Shown piece after piece: positions 1 to 5,230 of a stretch of DNA of 8,875 nt. Both the position numbers and the translations under genes were made by a program. Position 1 is the stretch's first letter. The number at the start of each line of letters is the position of its first letter. Below the pieces are notes generated by a model, which saw only the letters and a list, made by a program, of their open reading frames with translations, did no database searches and was not told the origin of the DNA. Source of the DNA: JAPLXD01 sp041661585 (GTDB lineage: Bacteria; Patescibacteriota; Minisyncoccia; Moranbacterales; UBA11712); the NCBI GenBank assembly GCA_041661585.1, contig JBAZUC010000032.1, forward strand, positions 1-8,875, given 5' to 3'.

Positions 1-740
1 TCAGTCTTAAAGGTATATTTCCATTCGCCATTTATAAACTCTTTCGGTCCGCGAACTGGTATATTATCGCCGGATCCAGACATCAAAGCCGGACGCAAAA
101 TAGCGTCATACAAACCTTCGCTTATCTCGCTATTTAGCGTAAAGCCATAATAATTCATTCCCCAAGTCGGTTTGCCGTTTTTATAGACAATTTCTTCGCC
201 TACAAATTTGGTGGTGCCAAAATAGGTATCATGAAAAGTTAGGTCGCCTTTTTCAAAATGATAATCGCTGGAACCGGGTCGGAGCGAAACGGCTTTTTTG
301 ACATCCTCATTGGCATAAGTATTCAAATTCGCTTCTTTCAAGAAAATTTCCAAAACATCGATTGGTAAATCGGCGAAATTTGGCAATTGATATTCCGGCG
401 TGCCGCGAGACTTGCCGTATTTTGCCATCTCGACATAATCGGATTTCTTATTGCGGTCCAACTTGAAAACTTTGTCTTTAAAAATCACAAAATGATATTT
501 ATCATTGCGATAATCAATATACCAACCATGTTCCGGATCGAGTGCTTTGCTTAATTTTTCAGCCAAATCGTCGGCTTTGTCTTCGTTAACTTCAATGGAG
601 TCCAAGGTCCACTGCGAAAGCCACGGCGTTTGATGTTCGTCCGTAACTTTTTCAATTCTCGTTGAAATTATATTCAATTCTTTGAGGACTTCCTTGTCTT
701 TCAAAGATTCCTCAATAACATCGCCCTTGTAATTATCCAT
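1..740 (-). CDS. DUF5680-type protein, 3' end missing at the window edge
   Basis: Open frame from ATG at 740 to the left edge, 246 codons visible with no stop. It appears to have two parts. Residues 1-125 hold an unnamed domain with conserved-looking aromatic and acidic stretches (TPWLSQWTLDSIEV at 38-51, DPEHGWYIDYRNDKYHFVIF at 68-87). From about 128 the sequence matches what I know of DUF5680: FLKEANLNTYA (133-143), RPGSSDYHFEKGDLTFHDTY (154-173), GEEIVYKNGKPTWGMNYYG (181-199), then a RGPKEFINGEWKYTF stretch (230-244). The domain's function is unknown. No signal peptide or membrane segment is visible, so it is probably cytoplasmic. The start has no SD; a weak -10-like TAGAAT (756-761) lies 15 nt upstream and would give a very short leader. 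The C-terminus lies outside the window. Confidence 0.85.
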   Translation of the reverse strand, partial: MDNYKGDVIEESLKDKEVLKELNIISTRIEKVTDEHQTPWLSQWTLDSIEVNEDKADDLAEKLSKALDPEHGWYIDYRNDKYHFVIFKDKVFKLDRNKKSDYVEMAKYGKSRGTPEYQLPNFADLPIDVLEIFLKEANLNTYANEDVKKAVSLRPGSSDYHFEKGDLTFHDTYFGTTKFVGEEIVYKNGKPTWGMNYYGFTLNSEISEGLYDAILRPALMSGSGDNIPVRGPKEFINGEWKYTFKT

Positions 741-758
741 AATTCACGTAATTAGATT

Positions 759-785
759 CTATCCTAACATTGAATGTTAGGATAG
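759..785. repeat. Perfect 12-bp-arm palindrome between two genes
   Basis: CTATCCTAACAT (759-770) and its exact reverse complement (774-785) flank a 3-nt centre. It sits 8 nt past the stop of the beta-propeller gene and 18 nt before the start of the DUF5680 gene. As RNA it would form a stable hairpin, but no T-run follows on either strand, so it is not a canonical intrinsic terminator. One arm overlaps the only -10-like sequence for the next gene, so an operator is equally possible. Confidence 0.7.
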
Positions 786-793
786 TATGAACA

Positions 794-2866
794 TTACAAC
801 TCCAGTTCCTTCACCTTTTCCCAACTCCCCTCATCCAACACAACCATTTTATTTTCTCCAATGACATAGAGAAAATTGTCTATATATATCGCCCGTTTGA
901 CTTGAATGTCGGACACAGCTTTCGCGAGACTCAAGCTGTCTCCGGCGTATGAGAAAATATATCCGCCTTTTGCCCCCGGCAAAAAGAAAACCTGATGCTT
1001 TGCGTCCAGAAGAAAAGCGTGATGGGTCGCGGAAATTTCGGAATAGTATTCATCGAGATTATATTTGGAAATTTCTCGGGGATTTTGCGGATCACTCACG
1101 TCAAACAAAGAAATTTTCACCTGATTGCTCTCCTCTCCCACTCCCAAAATTTTGTCTTTCATGATCGGATGAAGATATGATGAATAGCCCGGGATTTTCA
1201 GCTCGCCTTTCTTGGCCGGATTCATCGGATCAGACAAATCCAAAACGTATAGCGGGTCAATTTGTTTGAAAGTGACGACATATCCCTTGTCTTCAATGAA
1301 TCGAACGCCGAAAATTCTTTCTCCTTTGCCCAAATCGGTCACTGACCCTTGCGATTTTAAGTCATCATCGAGAATGTACACATCATTGGCCGTATTGTCC
1401 GAATTTCCCGTCCCAAATCCAAAACCCCAACTCAAGAAACTTTCACCGACAGTCGTGGCCGCGCGCAAATTGCCTTGGTATTCATCGAGCGAAAACTGAT
1501 TGAGCAATTTCCCTGGCACGCTTCCGGTCGAATCAATGCTCAAATTGTCCGCGCTTATCTTCACGATTCCCGTACTGTCGAGTTCTCGGCTGTGCTTTTT
1601 GCGAAAATCGCTAATCCGATTGGATATTTCGTTTTGATTTTTGAGTCGGTCATCACTCGAAAAAGAATTCTGATAACGGCTGATGATTTCCCAAATCTCG
1701 GTCATTTTGGCGGAACTGGAAATATCATACTCTCCAAGATTTTTGAGTTTTTCTATCAGCCAATCGGGAGCCAAATCTTTGTTCTCGCTGAAAAATGAAT
1801 GAAGCATACTCACTGCGTCGCCGGGATCATAATAGGTGAGATAAAGAGCGCCCTGCGACATATACACAACTGAAGAATTTTGATCGCTCGATCCCATGAA
1901 AGATACATTTTTTTCGATATTGCCCGAAGATGGATCAATGATCATCGCCGTGTAGGTTGTATCCATCGGAACAACTGCCGTTGGATGATATATTTCTGTG
2001 CATCTCACGGAAAAATCAGCTCCCTTGACGACCAAAGGATTCAGCAGACATGTCCTGTCATCGCTAAAATCGGTTTTGATGGCCAAATATATTTTCCCTT
2101 TGTACTCTCGCACCCCGGCGATCGAAGTCGAATCTTTGAGCTCAATATTCCAAATTTCTTTGGGATTTTTTGGATCCGTCACGTCGTATCCATATATCTT
2201 GCTGACATCTTGGTTCCGAAAATATCTTTCCGTTGGAATGACGATCAAAGTTTTTTCGATGAGCAGCAAATCCCCGCTTTTGTCGATTTTTCCATCAACT
2301 TTGAGACCCTCAACCGGAAAAGCCTTGATTGCTTTTATTCCGCCTGTTTGCTGAACTGGAAACATTTCTCTTGATACGCCGGATCTGGGCGCTATATCTG
2401 GCATAGCCATTGGCACAAACTGCGGCTTCGGCACCGAAAAATATATTTCTTTCCCGTCCGTTTTCACCGCGTCCGGCTCATCGATTCCCGCCACTTGGAC
2501 ATTCGTTTGGGAAACCCGGCTCGGCCCTCCGCCTATGCCAGTTGTTTGAGGTGCGTCCGCTGCGTCACTGCTTTTCATGGCCGTCGCTTCAAGACCCATT
2601 CCGCCTCCCCGTCCGCCGTATGATCCGGAAATATTTTTCGCTTTTTCAAGATAGTCTTCAAATTCTTGCTCGCTCGCGAATTTTTTTATTTCAACATTTT
2701 TTTCTTTCGGATTCGCAATTCCTGTCCTGCCAGGCAGGGCCGATTCGGGCCGTTTTTGATATTTAGCAAAAATGAAAACAATGCCGACCAGAAAAACCGC
2801 GGCGATCAAAACAACCCAAAGATATTTCGAACTCGAATTTTGATTTGTGTTTTGTTCCTCGGGCAT
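794..2866 (-). CDS. Membrane-anchored beta-propeller domain protein (PF09826 type)
   Basis: 690 aa. A short cytoplasmic N-terminus is followed by one membrane segment (about 15-34), a Gly-rich linker (81-92) and the family hallmark SQTNVQVAGIDEPDAVKTDG (119-138), which I recognise from secreted proteins with a C-terminal beta-propeller distantly related to WD40. Blade-type repeats follow: VTDPKNP (229-235), LSDPMNP (544-550) and VSDPQNP (590-596), then the HPI (567-569) and HHAF (615-618) segments usual near the end of the family. A helical insert lies around 355-430. Cys273 and Cys289 are close enough for a disulfide, fitting an extracytoplasmic location. The biochemical role is not established; a cell-surface scaffold or binding protein is the usual guess. 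The ATG at 2866 has no SD at normal distance: GGGGAGAG lies about 24 nt upstream, next to a leader hairpin, and the nearest bases are an A/T-rich stretch. It has its own promoter at 2930-2957. Confidence 0.9.
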   Translation of the reverse strand: MPEEQNTNQNSSSKYLWVVLIAAVFLVGIVFIFAKYQKRPESALPGRTGIANPKEKNVEIKKFASEQEFEDYLEKAKNISGSYGGRGGGMGLEATAMKSSDAADAPQTTGIGGGPSRVSQTNVQVAGIDEPDAVKTDGKEIYFSVPKPQFVPMAMPDIAPRSGVSREMFPVQQTGGIKAIKAFPVEGLKVDGKIDKSGDLLLIEKTLIVIPTERYFRNQDVSKIYGYDVTDPKNPKEIWNIELKDSTSIAGVREYKGKIYLAIKTDFSDDRTCLLNPLVVKGADFSVRCTEIYHPTAVVPMDTTYTAMIIDPSSGNIEKNVSFMGSSDQNSSVVYMSQGALYLTYYDPGDAVSMLHSFFSENKDLAPDWLIEKLKNLGEYDISSSAKMTEIWEIISRYQNSFSSDDRLKNQNEISNRISDFRKKHSRELDSTGIVKISADNLSIDSTGSVPGKLLNQFSLDEYQGNLRAATTVGESFLSWGFGFGTGNSDNTANDVYILDDDLKSQGSVTDLGKGERIFGVRFIEDKGYVVTFKQIDPLYVLDLSDPMNPAKKGELKIPGYSSYLHPIMKDKILGVGEESNQVKISLFDVSDPQNPREISKYNLDEYYSEISATHHAFLLDAKHQVFFLPGAKGGYIFSYAGDSLSLAKAVSDIQVKRAIYIDNFLYVIGENKMVVLDEGSWEKVKELEL
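2726..2738. repeat. CCTGCCAGGCAGG palindrome inside a coding region
   Basis: Exact 13-bp palindrome (odd centre) within the beta-propeller gene, encoding the A-L-P-G-R part of the linker just after the membrane segment (about residues 43-47). I recall this motif as recurrent in Parcubacteria-like genomes; that is memory, not a search result. It lies in a tolerant linker and keeps the reading frame. Confidence 0.55.
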
Positions 2867-2894
2867 TTTATTTATTTTATAATTTAATATCTCT

Positions 2895-2912
2895 CCCCTT
2901 TTTTAAAAGGGG
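2895..2912 (-). other. Hairpin in the leader of the beta-propeller mRNA
   Basis: CCCCTTTT and AAAAGGGG arms around a 2-nt centre (in practice a 6-bp stem with a 6-nt loop), inside the predicted 5' leader of about 57 nt. In the mRNA the downstream arm runs into GGGGAGAG, the only SD-like sequence before the gene. Read on the plus strand the same hairpin is followed by seven T residues (2914-2920), like an intrinsic terminator for antisense transcription, although no plus-strand gene precedes it. Confidence 0.5.
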
Positions 2913-2929
2913 ATTTTTTTCTTTGTTTC

Positions 2930-2957
2930 ATTATACCACACAAAAAAATGCCGACAA
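2930..2957 (-). promoter_or_regulatory. Sigma70-type promoter for the beta-propeller gene
   Basis: On the minus strand: -35 TTGTCG (2952-2957), a 16-bp spacer and a perfect -10 TATAAT (2930-2935) preceded by TGG, which makes an extended -10. Transcription would start near 2923, about 57 nt before the ATG at 2866. It lies just past the terminator of the preceding small gene, as expected for a new unit. Confidence 0.7.
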
Positions 2958-2963
2958 TTCGAC

Positions 2964-3003
2964 AAGAAAGAAACGGGACCCGCGGGCATTCGCCCATGGG
3001 TCC
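2964..3003 (-). terminator. Intrinsic terminator after the 58-aa basic protein gene
   Basis: A GC-rich stem begins 2 nt after the stop codon: GGACCC (2998-3003) with GGGTCC (2976-2981), and GGGC (2992-2995) with GCCC (2984-2987), around a 4-nt loop, with one A-C mismatch and a wobble between the two stem blocks. On the minus strand a T-rich run, TTTCTTTCTT, follows. Confidence 0.7.
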
Positions 3004-3005
3004 GG

Positions 3006-3182
3006 TTAAGAGAATCTCAACTCATCCGGTTCAGTTCTTCTCAGGGCTAATCGAACCTTTTCCCTGATATAGTTGTCATCTCCGAAATATTCTTCCGCCT
3101 CTTTGTCTGTCAGGAAAAAGGTTTTCAAAACCCGTTCTTTTTTCCGGCAAGTCTTCACCTCATTCAAAATCAATCTGGCCAT
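3006..3182 (-). CDS. Small basic protein of unknown function, 58 aa
   Basis: ATG at 3182, TAA at 3006-3008. The protein begins MARLILNEVKTCRKKERVLK (1-20), continues TFFLTDKEAEEYFGDDNYIR (21-40) and ends with a charged helix-like tail, EKVRLALRRTEPDELRFS (41-58). A good SD (GAGGTG) lies 5 nt before the ATG, and a GC-rich terminator starts 2 nt after the stop; together these support a real gene despite its size. No membrane segment; one cysteine (C12); net positive N-terminus and a mixed-charge centre. I do not recognise a family. A small cytoplasmic, possibly nucleic-acid-binding protein is conceivable but unproven. It follows tRNA-Pro by about 220 nt on the same strand, and two inverted repeats lie in between (3207-3235 and 3242-3266). 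Confidence 0.72.
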   Translation of the reverse strand: MARLILNEVKTCRKKERVLKTFFLTDKEAEEYFGDDNYIREKVRLALRRTEPDELRFS

Positions 3183-3206
3183 TTCACACCTCGTTTATCA
3201 TATTTT

Positions 3207-3266
3207 TTGGGATATCCCCCTATTTTTCATCCCAATGAATCTCTTGCAAAGTATTACGATGCAAGA
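3207..3266 (-). other. Two inverted repeats upstream of the 58-aa protein gene
   Basis: TTGGGAT (3207-3213) pairs with ATCCCAA (3229-3235) and overlaps an exact GGGATATCCC palindrome (3209-3218). TCTTGCA (3242-3248) pairs with TGCAAGA (3260-3266) across 11 nt. They fill the stretch before the SD and could be operator sites or leader structure. A -10-like TATTAT (3271-3276) lies just upstream of them, but no convincing -35 does. Confidence 0.35.
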
Positions 3267-3297
3267 ATTTATAATATTTCAAAAAAGTTTTTTTCTT

Positions 3298-3313
3298 TTC
3301 GGGCTGCTGGGAA
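3298..3313. repeat. Direct copy of the tRNA-Pro 3' end
   Basis: TTCGGGCTGCTGGGAA here is identical over 16 bp to 3404-3419, which is the T-stem 3' strand, the acceptor 3' strand and the discriminator base of the tRNA-Pro gene. The copies are 106 bp apart and in the same orientation. No tRNA can be folded at this copy. It looks like a tRNA remnant or a recombination/attachment-type duplication. Confidence 0.65.
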
Positions 3314-3332
3314 GCTCACATCGCTTTGCTCT

Positions 3333-3385
3333 TTGAAACCTTGCGGTTTCAATACTTCCACCCCGGGAAAACTCCCGTTTTCCCG
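3333..3385 (-). other. Two perfect hairpins in the tRNA-Pro trailer
   Basis: On the minus strand: CGGGAAAAC (3377-3385) pairs with GTTTTCCCG (3364-3372) around GGGA, a 9-bp perfect stem; then TTGAAACC (3345-3352) pairs with GGTTTCAA (3333-3340) around GCAA, an 8-bp stem capped by a GNRA tetraloop. Neither is followed by a T-run, so they resemble RNA processing or protective structures more than classical terminators. Confidence 0.45.
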
Positions 3386-3404
3386 ACCCCTTTCCCAGTT
3401 CGAT

Positions 3405-3475
3405 TCGGGCTGCTGGGAATCGAACCCAGCCTACAAGACCCCCAGCCTTGCGTACTGCCGATATACTACAGCCCG
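3405..3475 (-). tRNA. tRNA-Pro, anticodon GGG
   Basis: It folds as a full cloverleaf on the minus strand. The acceptor is CGGGCTG (3469-3475) with CAGCCCG (3406-3412) and discriminator A (3405). The D-arm is GTAT/GTAC with the loop ATCGGCA. The anticodon stem is CAAGG/TCTTG with the loop CTGGGGG, giving anticodon GGG followed by G37. The variable loop is 4 nt. The T-arm is CTGGG/CCCAG with the loop TTCGATT. C1-G72, A73 and G35/G36 are known proline identity elements. Length is 71 nt with the discriminator; the CCA end is not encoded. It decodes CCC and CCU. A -10-like TAAAAT (3483-3488) ends 7 nt before position 1, so the transcript could start at or very near the mature 5' end, but the matching -35 is poor. 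Confidence 0.92.
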
Positions 3476-3518
3476 ATAATAAATTTTATTTAAACTTCGC
3501 ATAACGAAACACCAGATG

Positions 3519-3558
3519 CTGCCGATATATTTACCCGCCTCCGGAGGGCTACAGCCCG
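3519..3558 (-). repeat. Split copy of the tRNA-Pro 5' half
   Basis: On the minus strand, CGGGCTGTAG (3549-3558) equals the first 10 nt of the tRNA and TATATCGGCAG (3519-3529) equals nt 11-21. A 19-nt insert containing the palindrome CCTCCGGAGG separates them. The 5' end of this copy is 83 nt upstream of the real tRNA start and begins 4 nt after the stop codon of the coiled-coil gene. No complete tRNA can be drawn from it, so I read it as a decayed or interrupted tRNA copy. Confidence 0.6.
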
Positions 3559-3562
3559 CTAC

Positions 3563-3790
3563 CTATTTTTGCTTTGCTGCATCTGCTAATTTTCTCTCGT
3601 ATTCTTTTTTCTGCTCTTCAAGCGCCCTGCTTAACTGAATATTTTCTTCCTCAAACTTTTCCGCTTTATTGCTCAAATTTCCAACGGCTATCATCAGACT
3701 TCCCAACTTTTCCCGCTGCTCCCAGAGCTTGTCATAAACTTCTTTTATGCCTTTCACTATGCTTTCGGAAGCATTTTTTATCTCACCCAT
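3563..3790 (-). CDS. Small coiled-coil protein, 75 aa
   Basis: ATG at 3790, TAG at 3563-3565. A mostly helical, highly charged protein: an N-terminal amphipathic part (1-35) is followed by a strong coiled-coil stretch (about 36-72) rich in E, K and Q with spaced leucines (LSNKAEKFEEENIQLSRALE at 39-58). It has no cysteine and no membrane segment and is probably cytoplasmic and oligomeric. No named family is recognised; proteins this short and of this composition are difficult to place by eye. The start lacks an SD and is preceded by AAGAAAAAATAT, the A-rich type of start also seen at ndk and the reductase gene. It follows the terminator at 3825-3870, so it should have its own promoter, but I see no convincing -35/-10 pair. 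Confidence 0.75.
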   Translation of the reverse strand: MGEIKNASESIVKGIKEVYDKLWEQREKLGSLMIAVGNLSNKAEKFEEENIQLSRALEEQKKEYERKLADAAKQK

Positions 3791-3824
3791 ATATTTTTTC
3801 TTACAAATTACCTTTAAAAACTAG

Positions 3825-3870
3825 CACGGAAAAAGGAAAAAGGGAAGATATGCTCTGATAATCTTCCCTT
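3825..3870 (-). terminator. Intrinsic terminator after the Cys-containing mini-protein
   Basis: AAGGGAAGAT (3840-3849) and ATCTTCCCTT (3861-3870) form a perfect 10-bp stem. On the minus strand it runs into CTTTTTCCTTTTTCC (3825-3839 region). A smaller GGCG/CGCC hairpin lies between it and the stop codon at 3889. Confidence 0.75.
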
Positions 3871-3888
3871 CCTGGCGCAAAACGCCCC

Positions 3889-4095
3889 TTAGTTGAATCT
3901 GGCCTGAGGCTTTTCGGATTTTTTAATCCTGAACCTCAGTGGCGGACAAACGCAATGCGCCTTATCGGCGGGACAGGCCCCGCTCTGCCGTTGTTTTTTA
4001 CACTCATCCAGATCATAATCCAGCTTGCATTCAATCTGCTCTGGTTTTGGAGACAACCAATTCATATTTCCCTCCTTTACAAAAGTTCCCGGCAT
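3889..4095 (-). CDS. Cysteine-containing mini-protein with two in-frame starts (68 or 58 aa)
   Basis: Two ATGs share one frame and each has a strong SD: ATG at 4095 is preceded by GGGAGGAG with 7 nt spacing, and ATG at 4065 (M11, followed by NWLSPKPEQ) by AGGAGG with 5-6 nt spacing. Either start, or both, may be used; the extra segment would be ten residues. From M11 the protein has cysteines at 13, 22, 31, 38 and 40 (C-x8-C-x8-C-x6-C-x-C) and then a basic tail (RFRIKKSEKPQARFN, 44-58). The regular cysteines suggest a metal-binding or disulfide-stabilised fold. No signal peptide is visible, so metal binding in the cytoplasm is the simpler reading. Family not recognised. It is followed by a clear terminator. 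Transcription probably reads through from upstream, or starts at a promoter I cannot identify. Confidence 0.72.
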   Translation of the reverse strand: MPGTFVKEGNMNWLSPKPEQIECKLDYDLDECKKQRQSGACPADKAHCVCPPLRFRIKKSEKPQARFN

Positions 4096-4121
4096 GACTA
4101 TCTCCTCCCTTGATTTGGTTG

Positions 4122-4157
4122 TTAAAAAAACAAAAATCTCGGCCTTTTTCGCCGAGG
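4122..4157 (-). terminator. Intrinsic terminator after the 58-aa membrane mini-protein
   Basis: CTCGGC (4138-4143) and GCCGAG (4151-4156) form a 6-bp GC-rich stem around 7 nt. On the minus strand it is followed by ATTTTTGTTTTTTT, a textbook terminator run. Confidence 0.85.
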
Positions 4158-4184
4158 AGAGAGTTCTATGCTTTTTGGTTCTGA

Positions 4185-4361
4185 CTAATTGTTGATCCTA
4201 TAAAGCACTCTACTCAGCGAAAAAGACATGGCTCCAAAAAAGAGCACAAATGCAAGCATAAACAGAATTAGGTTGTTCGCCAAGATGATCTTCACCCCGT
4301 TAGAAAAATACTTATTATCCCCGCTAGAAGCAATTAGCCTTCTTTTTCTAACGGGGTTCAT
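4185..4361 (-). CDS. Membrane mini-protein, 58 aa (36 aa from an internal GTG)
   Basis: ATG at 4361, TAG at 4185-4187. The N-terminus is basic (MNPVRKRRLIASSGDNKYFS, 1-20), followed by one long hydrophobic segment (about 26-48: VKIILANNLILF then MLAFVLFFGAMSF) and a short basic tail (SRVLYRINN). Positive residues on both sides leave topology open, though the stronger N-terminal charge favours N-in. The gene has a good promoter only about 11 nt before the ATG and no SD, so the mRNA would be almost leaderless, and a strong terminator lies downstream. The alternative is a start at GTG 4295, giving 36 aa with the long inverted repeat as a structured leader. A noncoding RNA between this promoter and terminator (about 235 nt) is a third reading. 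No family recognised. Confidence 0.6.
   Translation of the reverse strand: MNPVRKRRLIASSGDNKYFSNGVKIILANNLILFMLAFVLFFGAMSFSLSRVLYRINN
4294..4357. repeat. 15-bp-arm inverted repeat with a 34-nt centre
   Basis: ACCCCGTTAGAAAAA (4294-4308) is the exact reverse complement of 4343-4357. The centre also contains GCTA/TAGC complementarity. The repeat covers codons 2-23 of the 58-aa frame and ends on the internal GTG. In RNA it forms a stable stem within the first nucleotides of the transcript. A miniature inverted-repeat element is possible, but only a 2-bp TC flanks both ends, so no target-site duplication is evident. Confidence 0.75.
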
Positions 4362-4371
4362 ACCAATTACT

Positions 4372-4400
4372 AATATAGGAAATTTTCAAAAATTCGTCAA
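4372..4400 (-). promoter_or_regulatory. Strong sigma70-type promoter for the membrane mini-protein
   Basis: Minus strand: TTGACG (4395-4400), 17-bp spacer, TATATT (4372-4377), with five of six bases matching consensus in each box. The start point is expected at about 4364-4366, 3-5 nt before the ATG at 4361. It lies just after the terminator of the folate operon. Confidence 0.75.
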
Positions 4401-4419
4401 GTCCGAGTTTATCCACTCC

Positions 4420-4450
4420 AAAACAAAAGCCGGCTTTTTCCAAACCGGCT
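4420..4450 (-). terminator. Terminator of the ndk-fhs operon, overlapping the last stop codon
   Basis: AGCCGG (4445-4450 in minus sense) pairs with CCGGCT (4428-4433) across 11 nt and is followed on the minus strand by TTTGTTTT. The stem begins inside the TAG stop of the cysteine-rich gene, so a ribosome terminating there would cover one arm. Confidence 0.8.
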
Positions 4451-4697
4451 ACTTTTCTTCCTCCTTTATGTATTTTTTGTAAAATTCATCGCACAACCGA
4501 GCGCATTCTTTGGCTGTTTCGGAGCCGCACGGGGCACCTGCCTTCGCGGAAGCACAAAAGCCAAAAGGACAGCATGCTCCTCCTGGAGATTTAGCTGCTA
4601 GTCTCTTCAAGAAGCCCTTTCCCCATTCACCAGCTTGGCATCCAGTGGGAAAATCAAACTCTAGCCACATTTTCGAACTTTTGGATATTGTATCCAT
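4449..4697 (-). CDS. Small cysteine-rich protein at the end of the folate operon, 82 aa
   Basis: ATG at 4697 has a strong SD (AAGGAGGGG, with a short A-rich spacer); stop TAG at 4449-4451. Seven cysteines at 20, 42, 43, 48, 57, 65 and 69, with a dense core GACCPFGFC (40-48) and CARLC (65-69), then a charged helix-like tail (EFYKKYIKEEEK). Aromatic residues near the start (MWLEFDFP, 10-17) precede the first Cys. No signal peptide or membrane segment. The pattern suggests zinc or Fe-S binding, or several disulfides; I do not recognise a family. It lies 23 nt after the reductase gene and is closed by the operon terminator, so it is co-transcribed with ndk-fhs-reductase. It is the only gene in that operon with a strong SD, which would raise its translation relative to its neighbours. 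Confidence 0.75.
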   Translation of the reverse strand: MDTISKSSKMWLEFDFPTGCQAGEWGKGFLKRLAAKSPGGACCPFGFCASAKAGAPCGSETAKECARLCDEFYKKYIKEEEK

Positions 4698-4720
4698 TTT
4701 CCCCTCCTTTTGTCGAAGAT

Positions 4721-5221
4721 CTATTTCAAAACTTCATATTTCATCACCACTGAATTGTCGTTGATTTTTTCAACGTTCAATAATTTCAAATCTTGATCAA
4801 AATCTCCTCCGAAAACGCCAAGGCCATCGCCGAAAATTTTCGGCTCGATGGTCAGCCAAATTTCGTCGATCAGTTTCTTTTTCAAAAATTGCGTGTTGAG
4901 AAACGTGCCACCTCCCAAAATAGCAGATTTATATCCTTCTTTTTCAAGATCAGCAATGACTTTTTTCACTTCGCCCGAAACCCATTTCACGTCTTTTGTT
5001 TCCGGCGGATCTTTTTCGAGCGTGAAAACAACATTCAATCTGTCCGACAATGGCTTTGGAAAAGTCTTGAAAGTTTTTTCTCCCATCAACACCACGCCGC
5101 GCGCCTTCGTCGTCTCGAAAAAATATTTTTTATCTTCCCGGCTCGTCCAATCCGGAAAATGATCGCTTGTTTTCGCGATCTTTCCGTCTGCCGTCATCGC
5201 CATCATGAGAATGATTTTCAT
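4721..5221 (-). CDS. Dihydrofolate reductase / RibD C-terminal family reductase
   Basis: 166 aa, a usual length for this fold. An N-terminal strand leads to MTADGKIA (9-16), where DHFR/RibD proteins contact substrate. DWTSREDKKYF (24-34) carries Trp25 and Asp30 in the W-x4-D spacing of the DHFR catalytic acid region. VLMGEKTF then PLSDRLNVVFT (44-51, 57-67) matches the NADPH-binding part, GGGTFLN (103-109) is the glycine turn, and LIDEIWLTIEPKIFGDGLGVF spans about 117-137. The enzyme should reduce a pterin or pyrimidine substrate with NADPH. The fhs neighbour 9 nt upstream favours dihydrofolate, but RibD-type reductases share these motifs, so I leave the gene symbol blank. It starts without an SD (AGAAAAATATT before ATG) and relies on the upstream transcript. 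Probably cytoplasmic. Confidence 0.85.
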   Translation of the reverse strand: MKIILMMAMTADGKIAKTSDHFPDWTSREDKKYFFETTKARGVVLMGEKTFKTFPKPLSDRLNVVFTLEKDPPETKDVKWVSGEVKKVIADLEKEGYKSAILGGGTFLNTQFLKKKLIDEIWLTIEPKIFGDGLGVFGGDFDQDLKLLNVEKINDNSVVMKYEVLK

Positions 5222-5230
5222 AATATTTTT

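Noticed and set aside
1880..2374. Plus-strand open frame of 164 codons opposite the beta-propeller gene
   Set aside because: Fully inside a gene with clear family motifs; no start signal and no recognisable domain.
3333..3385. Hairpins near the tRNA as a CRISPR array
   Set aside because: The two stems differ in sequence and there is no set of regularly spaced identical repeats anywhere in the window.
4294..4357. Calling the 15-bp inverted repeat an insertion sequence
   Set aside because: No transposase and no target duplication beyond 2 bp; kept as an inverted repeat only.
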